DNA of 64,000 nucleotides. Origin: Moorella humiferrea (GTDB lineage: Bacteria; Bacillota; DSM-521; Neomoorellales; Neomoorellaceae). The DNA lies in NCBI RefSeq assembly GCF_039233145.1, contig NZ_CP136419.1:284001-348000 (forward strand), given 5' to 3'. Each line of letters opens with the position of its first letter. The stretch's first letter is position 1. A model generated the notes under the pieces. That model had not been told where the DNA came from, ran no database searches, and saw nothing but the letters and a program-made list of their open reading frames with translations. The translations under genes were made by a program, and so were the position numbers. Shown piece by piece: positions 60,622 through 64,000 of this stretch.

Positions 60622-62063
60622 ACTACCTGCGGCGCAAGCTGGCTATCCATGCCGATTGCCTGCAGCCCCGCTATCAAGAGAGCCTGCGGCGCCGGGTAAG
60701 GGAGGCTTTAAAAGAGCCTTGGACCTTTGAAGAGAATGAACGGTTAAGGCAGGCTGCTTGTTTTGTTTTGCCGGGTTACCAGACGGCAGGGCAAGAAATT
60801 GAATTCAGCCTGGGGCCGCGCAGCAGTTTGGGCCGTTTTTTGCGTGATAAGAGGACCTTGGGTTTGGCTACCAACCTTTCGGAAGCGTCCTATCAGGAAT
60901 TCCTGGAAGCGCTATTGGCGGTGCTTAGAGGGGCAGGCTTTATAACGTATATAGATGGTTCAGAAGGCAGGGCTATACAGCTCAGGAGCGACTGCCTGAT
61001 CTGGCGGTTGGGGGATGGTACCCCGCTAGAGCCAGATCCCGTTTGGAGCCGGCGTATTGAGACGGCAACCAGCTCCCAGGTAAGCCGCACCGTTAATGCT
61101 TTTTTCCGCGATTTTTACCAGCACACAGCCTGGCACCTGCGCGATCTCCAGGCCCGGGAGCATACCGGCCAGGTTTCTATAAAAGACCGGCAGGAGAGGG
61201 AGAAACTTTTCAAAGAGGGTAAACTGAGTTGCCTTTTCTGTTCACCAACAATGGAACTAGGCATAGATATTGCCGATCTCAACCTGGTGCACTTGCGTAA
61301 TATACCGCCCACGCCGGCCAATTACGCCCAGCGTAGCGGCCGGGCCGGTCGGAGTGGGCAGCCGGCCTTAGTTTTAAGTTACTGCGGCGCCAGCAGTGGT
61401 CACGACCAGTATTTCTTCCGCCAACCCCATCTGATGGTAGCCGGGGCCGTGGCACCGCCGCGACTGGATCTAGGCAACGAAGAGCTGGTAAAAGCCCATG
61501 TTCATGCCATCTGGCTGGCTTATACCGGTCTTTCCCTGGAGAGGGCTATACCGGATATCTTAGATGCCGAAAACGCTGCGGCGAATTATCCCCTCCGGGA
61601 TAATGTCCAGGCCCAGTTAAACTTTTCCCAGCAACGTTTTAAGGAGTGTTTTACCTCCTGCCGCGAGGTGCTGGCTTCCTGTGGCGAAGAGTTGAGCGCT
61701 GCAGAGTGGTATTCCGAGGAATGGCTGGAAATGGTTTTGCGTCAGGCCCCTGCGGAGTTCGACCGCGCCTTTGACCGCTGGCGCCAGATGTTTGCCACTG
61801 CCAATCGCCAGCTTCAAGAGGCGCGGGCTATTATCGATCGTTCGCACGTTAGCAGGGCGATCCCCCGGGAGCAAGTCGAAGAGGCTCGCCAGCGGGAACA
61901 GGAGGCTTTACGCCAAAAAGACCTGCTCTGTTGCAAAAACACCCGTCCAGAAGAATCCGACTTTTATCCCTATCGTTATCTGGCCAGTGAAGGCTTTTTG
62001 CCTGGCTATAATTTCCCCCGTCTGCCGTTAAGGGCCTATATACCTAAGGGTGCAGAACACTAG
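60541..62063 (+). pseudogene. Large helicase, part 2 (after frameshift, up to the IS4 insertion)
   Basis: Continues in the next frame: DNFSWQNHPVLAQSSSEIRF, KAIYAFLNYLRRKLAI. Helicase motifs V and VI follow: SCLFCSPTMELGIDIADLNL and NYAQRSGRAGRSGQP, then a long alpha-helical region. One added G at 60538-60540 would join it smoothly to part 1 (LEDLAG-DNFSWQN). The stop at 62061 is provided by the inserted IS, not by the gene. The frameshift could be real or a sequencing error in a G run. Confidence 0.82.
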
Positions 62064-63633
62064 CGTTGCATAAAAATTTTTAGCACAGTGCAAGGCAATA
62101 TATGGAAGGCAGAATATGTTATATAATAACATTAATGGTGTATACAACCATGCATTTTCTTCCTTCACTGGCCAAAGGACTTAGGTTATCAGGGGTAGTC
62201 CTTATCCACATATTGCCATATAAAGTTGCTTAAAGAACTAAGGGGTCATAAGTTACGTCGTTTAAATAATCAGCTTCGCCAGCTAAAACTTGCTTTACTA
62301 AATCCTGATAGATGCCTTCATAGTCTATCTTGTGCCGCCCATAAGACCTTCGTTTGGGTTTACGGTGCAGGCTTTGGACGAAGAAGGTAAAGGGCTCATA
62401 TAGACAGGTGCGGATTAAACGTTTAATAGTGAGCAATGGTCCTTGATAGCCGGCCTTTAATTGCAGCATAACCATCAGGCAGTAGGTTATTAGCGCTATG
62501 AAGAGCTGGTTTTCTACAGCCTGTTCGCTTTTACCATAAAAATGTTTCACCTGCAGGTGTTGTTTCATCCATTTGAAGAAGAGTTCTATCTGCCAGCGCT
62601 TACGATAAATCTCGCTTAATTCTTCCGCCGGTAACTCGAAATCATTGGTGACTATAATTACCGGTTGCCCTTGGGTATCTTCGGTTGTTATCAGCCGTAA
62701 AGGGTGCTTCATTTTGGTAACTCCATCTTTGCCAAGGTAAACAAGCTGTTCCTTTTTAACCTTGCTGTCAGGGTTTACCGGCAACTCGGCGATTATTTCT
62801 ACCAGAGCATTACCCTTTAAGCGGCTGGCAAAGCGGACGCCTTCTTCACAGTATCTGTCAAACTTCTTGTAATCGACATAGCCGCGGTCAAAGACGTTTA
62901 AGGCTTCTTCTTCCTCTACTACGAGGGTATCCATCTGGGTTTTATCTGCCTTCCGGGCCGGGGTGACAATTGCTTTATCAGGTAGAACCTCTTCTTCACA
63001 GAACTTTAAGCGCAGGTGGAGTTTTATCCCGCTTTTAGTCCTACGAAACTCGGCCCAGAGGTACTGGGTAAAACAGAGACTAATGATAGTGGAATCGATG
63101 AGGTAAATACGTCCTGCGGTATTTCTTAAGTTTTCAAAGCCGATTTCCCGGCCTATCCGGGTGGTGAGATGGCTGAATAATAGCCGGATGAATTGCGGCG
63201 ATAAATCCCTTAAACGGCGCGCTATCTGGGAGAAACTGATACTCTCTAAATTGATAGCCAGGCTAAATTGCGGGTCATTGAAGCTATTGCTGATATCCCG
63301 CAAGCCATTAAGTTGTTCCAGCTGAGCGAAGGCTATTAGTTTAATGAGTTGAAGGGAATTTAGCTTCTTAGCGTACTTATCGACCCCCATACCGGCGGTT
63401 AACTGCCAAAAATAGTCGTTAGAAACTGGAGCAAACAGTTGATGAAATGTGGATAATGTGGTATCCTTACCTTGCATTTGGGCCTCCTTATGTTAGAGGT
63501 TGGGGCAAGGACTACCCTCAATCTCTAGTATAAGGAGTTTTTTCTTGCAAGGCTAGGTTATTTCAGGAATTTGGCTGTTTTTTGGGCGTTATTTCCCTTG
63601 ACAAGTTTATTTTTTCTTTATGCAACGCTAGTG
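62058..63633 (-). mobile_element. IS4-family insertion sequence inside the helicase gene
   Basis: 1576 bp with perfect 17-bp terminal inverted repeats (CACTAGCGTTGCATAAA at the left, its complement at the right). It is flanked by a 9-bp target duplication GGTGCAGAA (62049-62057 and 63634-63642). It encodes one transposase on the minus strand. The exact repeats suggest a recent insertion. Confidence 0.95.
62230..63477 (-). CDS. IS4-family transposase
   Basis: 415 aa DDE transposase. First Asp in IYLIDSTIISLC, second in NVFDRGYVDYKKFD, and the IS4 YREK signature Y-x2-R-x3-E-x6-K in YRKRWQIELFFKWMKQHL. The N-terminal DUF4372-like part begins TTLSTFHQLFAPVSNDYF. The catalytic residues are intact, so the element is probably active. 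ATG 63477 follows AGGAGG on the minus strand. Confidence 0.95.
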   Translation of the reverse strand: MQGKDTTLSTFHQLFAPVSNDYFWQLTAGMGVDKYAKKLNSLQLIKLIAFAQLEQLNGLRDISNSFNDPQFSLAINLESISFSQIARRLRDLSPQFIRLLFSHLTTRIGREIGFENLRNTAGRIYLIDSTIISLCFTQYLWAEFRRTKSGIKLHLRLKFCEEEVLPDKAIVTPARKADKTQMDTLVVEEEEALNVFDRGYVDYKKFDRYCEEGVRFASRLKGNALVEIIAELPVNPDSKVKKEQLVYLGKDGVTKMKHPLRLITTEDTQGQPVIIVTNDFELPAEELSEIYRKRWQIELFFKWMKQHLQVKHFYGKSEQAVENQLFIALITYCLMVMLQLKAGYQGPLLTIKRLIRTCLYEPFTFFVQSLHRKPKRRSYGRHKIDYEGIYQDLVKQVLAGEADYLNDVTYDPLVL

Positions 63634-64000
63634 GGTGCAGAAGGGGAATTTGTCGTCCGGCCCCGGTTCCTGGCCTTAAAGGAATTTGGACCGCGCAACA
63701 TTATTTATCACGAAGGCAACAAGTATAAAGTAGTCAGGAGCCTGTTGCCGCCGGGAACCATTGAAAGCCGTTTCTTGCGTGCCAAGCTCTGCAAAGTATG
63801 TGGTTACTTCCACGAAGGCGACGATATAAATTTAGACCTTTGTTGCAATTGTGGTACGCGCTTTGACGGTCAGACGAGTGAGTATATTGCCCGCCTTTTT
63901 GAAATGACCACCGTGGCTACCCGGCGGGTAGAGCGCATTACCAGCGATGAAGAAGAGCGGGTGCGTGAAGGTTATGAAGTGACCACCCATTACCGTTTTG
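63634..64000 (+). pseudogene. Large helicase, part 3 (DUF1998 region, runs off the window)
   Basis: After the IS the original frame resumes (GAEGEFVVRPRFLALKEFGP, HEGNKYKVVRSLLPPG). The zinc-binding pairs CKVCGYFHEGDD and CCNCGTRFDG follow, the four-cysteine cluster of DUF1998/MZB domains. Then TTVATRRVERITSDEEERVR and the frame is open to the last base. The gene continues beyond the window. Confidence 0.85.

Overview
The window looks like chromosome from a thermophilic, spore-forming, acetogenic Firmicute of the Moorella (Neomoorella) type. This is inferred from a tungsten aldehyde:ferredoxin oxidoreductase locus, a SleB-type cortex hydrolase, strong GGAGG ribosome binding sites with many TTG/GTG starts, consensus sigma-A promoters and the gene mix. 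No rRNA operon, CRISPR array or replication origin was seen.

Layout. 0.1-4.1 kb: AorABC-like aldehyde oxidoreductase operon with a MoaD-like protein. 4.1-5.0 kb: inserted small genes (coiled-coil membrane protein, MntA with a truncated HepT) bracketed by a duplicated gene end and terminator. 5-11.5 kb: Uma2 nuclease, MBL hydrolase, a MazEF-like pair coupled to YigZ, SleB, CinA, HtrA. 11.5-15.8 kb: amino-acid permease, M1 peptidase, polysaccharide deacetylase. 15.8-21.7 kb: c-di-GMP riboswitch, methyl-accepting chemotaxis protein, DUF1540, CheW-CheA-CheB. 21.7-24.6 kb: radical SAM protein, zinc-ribbon protein with a structured leader, secreted coiled-coil protein, two tRNAs.

24.7-38.5 kb is accessory. 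An AT-rich island lies between two decayed IS3-type transposase remnants. It encodes taurine:pyruvate aminotransferase, alanine dehydrogenase, a sigma54-dependent PAS activator, sulfoacetaldehyde acetyltransferase and a TauABC-like transporter. Two sigma54 promoters with matching upstream TTAAGTCA/TGACTTAA repeats suggest that one activator switches on the whole route: taurine to sulfoacetaldehyde, then to acetyl phosphate plus sulfite, with alanine recycled to pyruvate and ammonia. Just downstream, pdxS is intact but pdxT is cut after 11 codons at a 24-bp inverted repeat.

38.6-53.5 kb: hydantoinase/oxoprolinase HyuAB, a BASS-family transporter, a LutAB-like iron-sulfur pair, YqeY, a PaaI thioesterase, glycerate kinase, an M-box magnesium riboswitch in front of a duplicated-permease ABC transporter, citrate synthase, a free-standing AAA_assoc_C protein and tRNA-Ala. 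53.8-64 kb: a DUF4236-TPR protein, a stretch of gene remnants carrying an intact IS3 element, and a defence-type pair (DUF262/DUF1524 nuclease and a large DUF1998 helicase). The helicase is broken by a 1-nt frameshift and by an IS4-family element with a 9-bp target duplication, and it runs off the window end.
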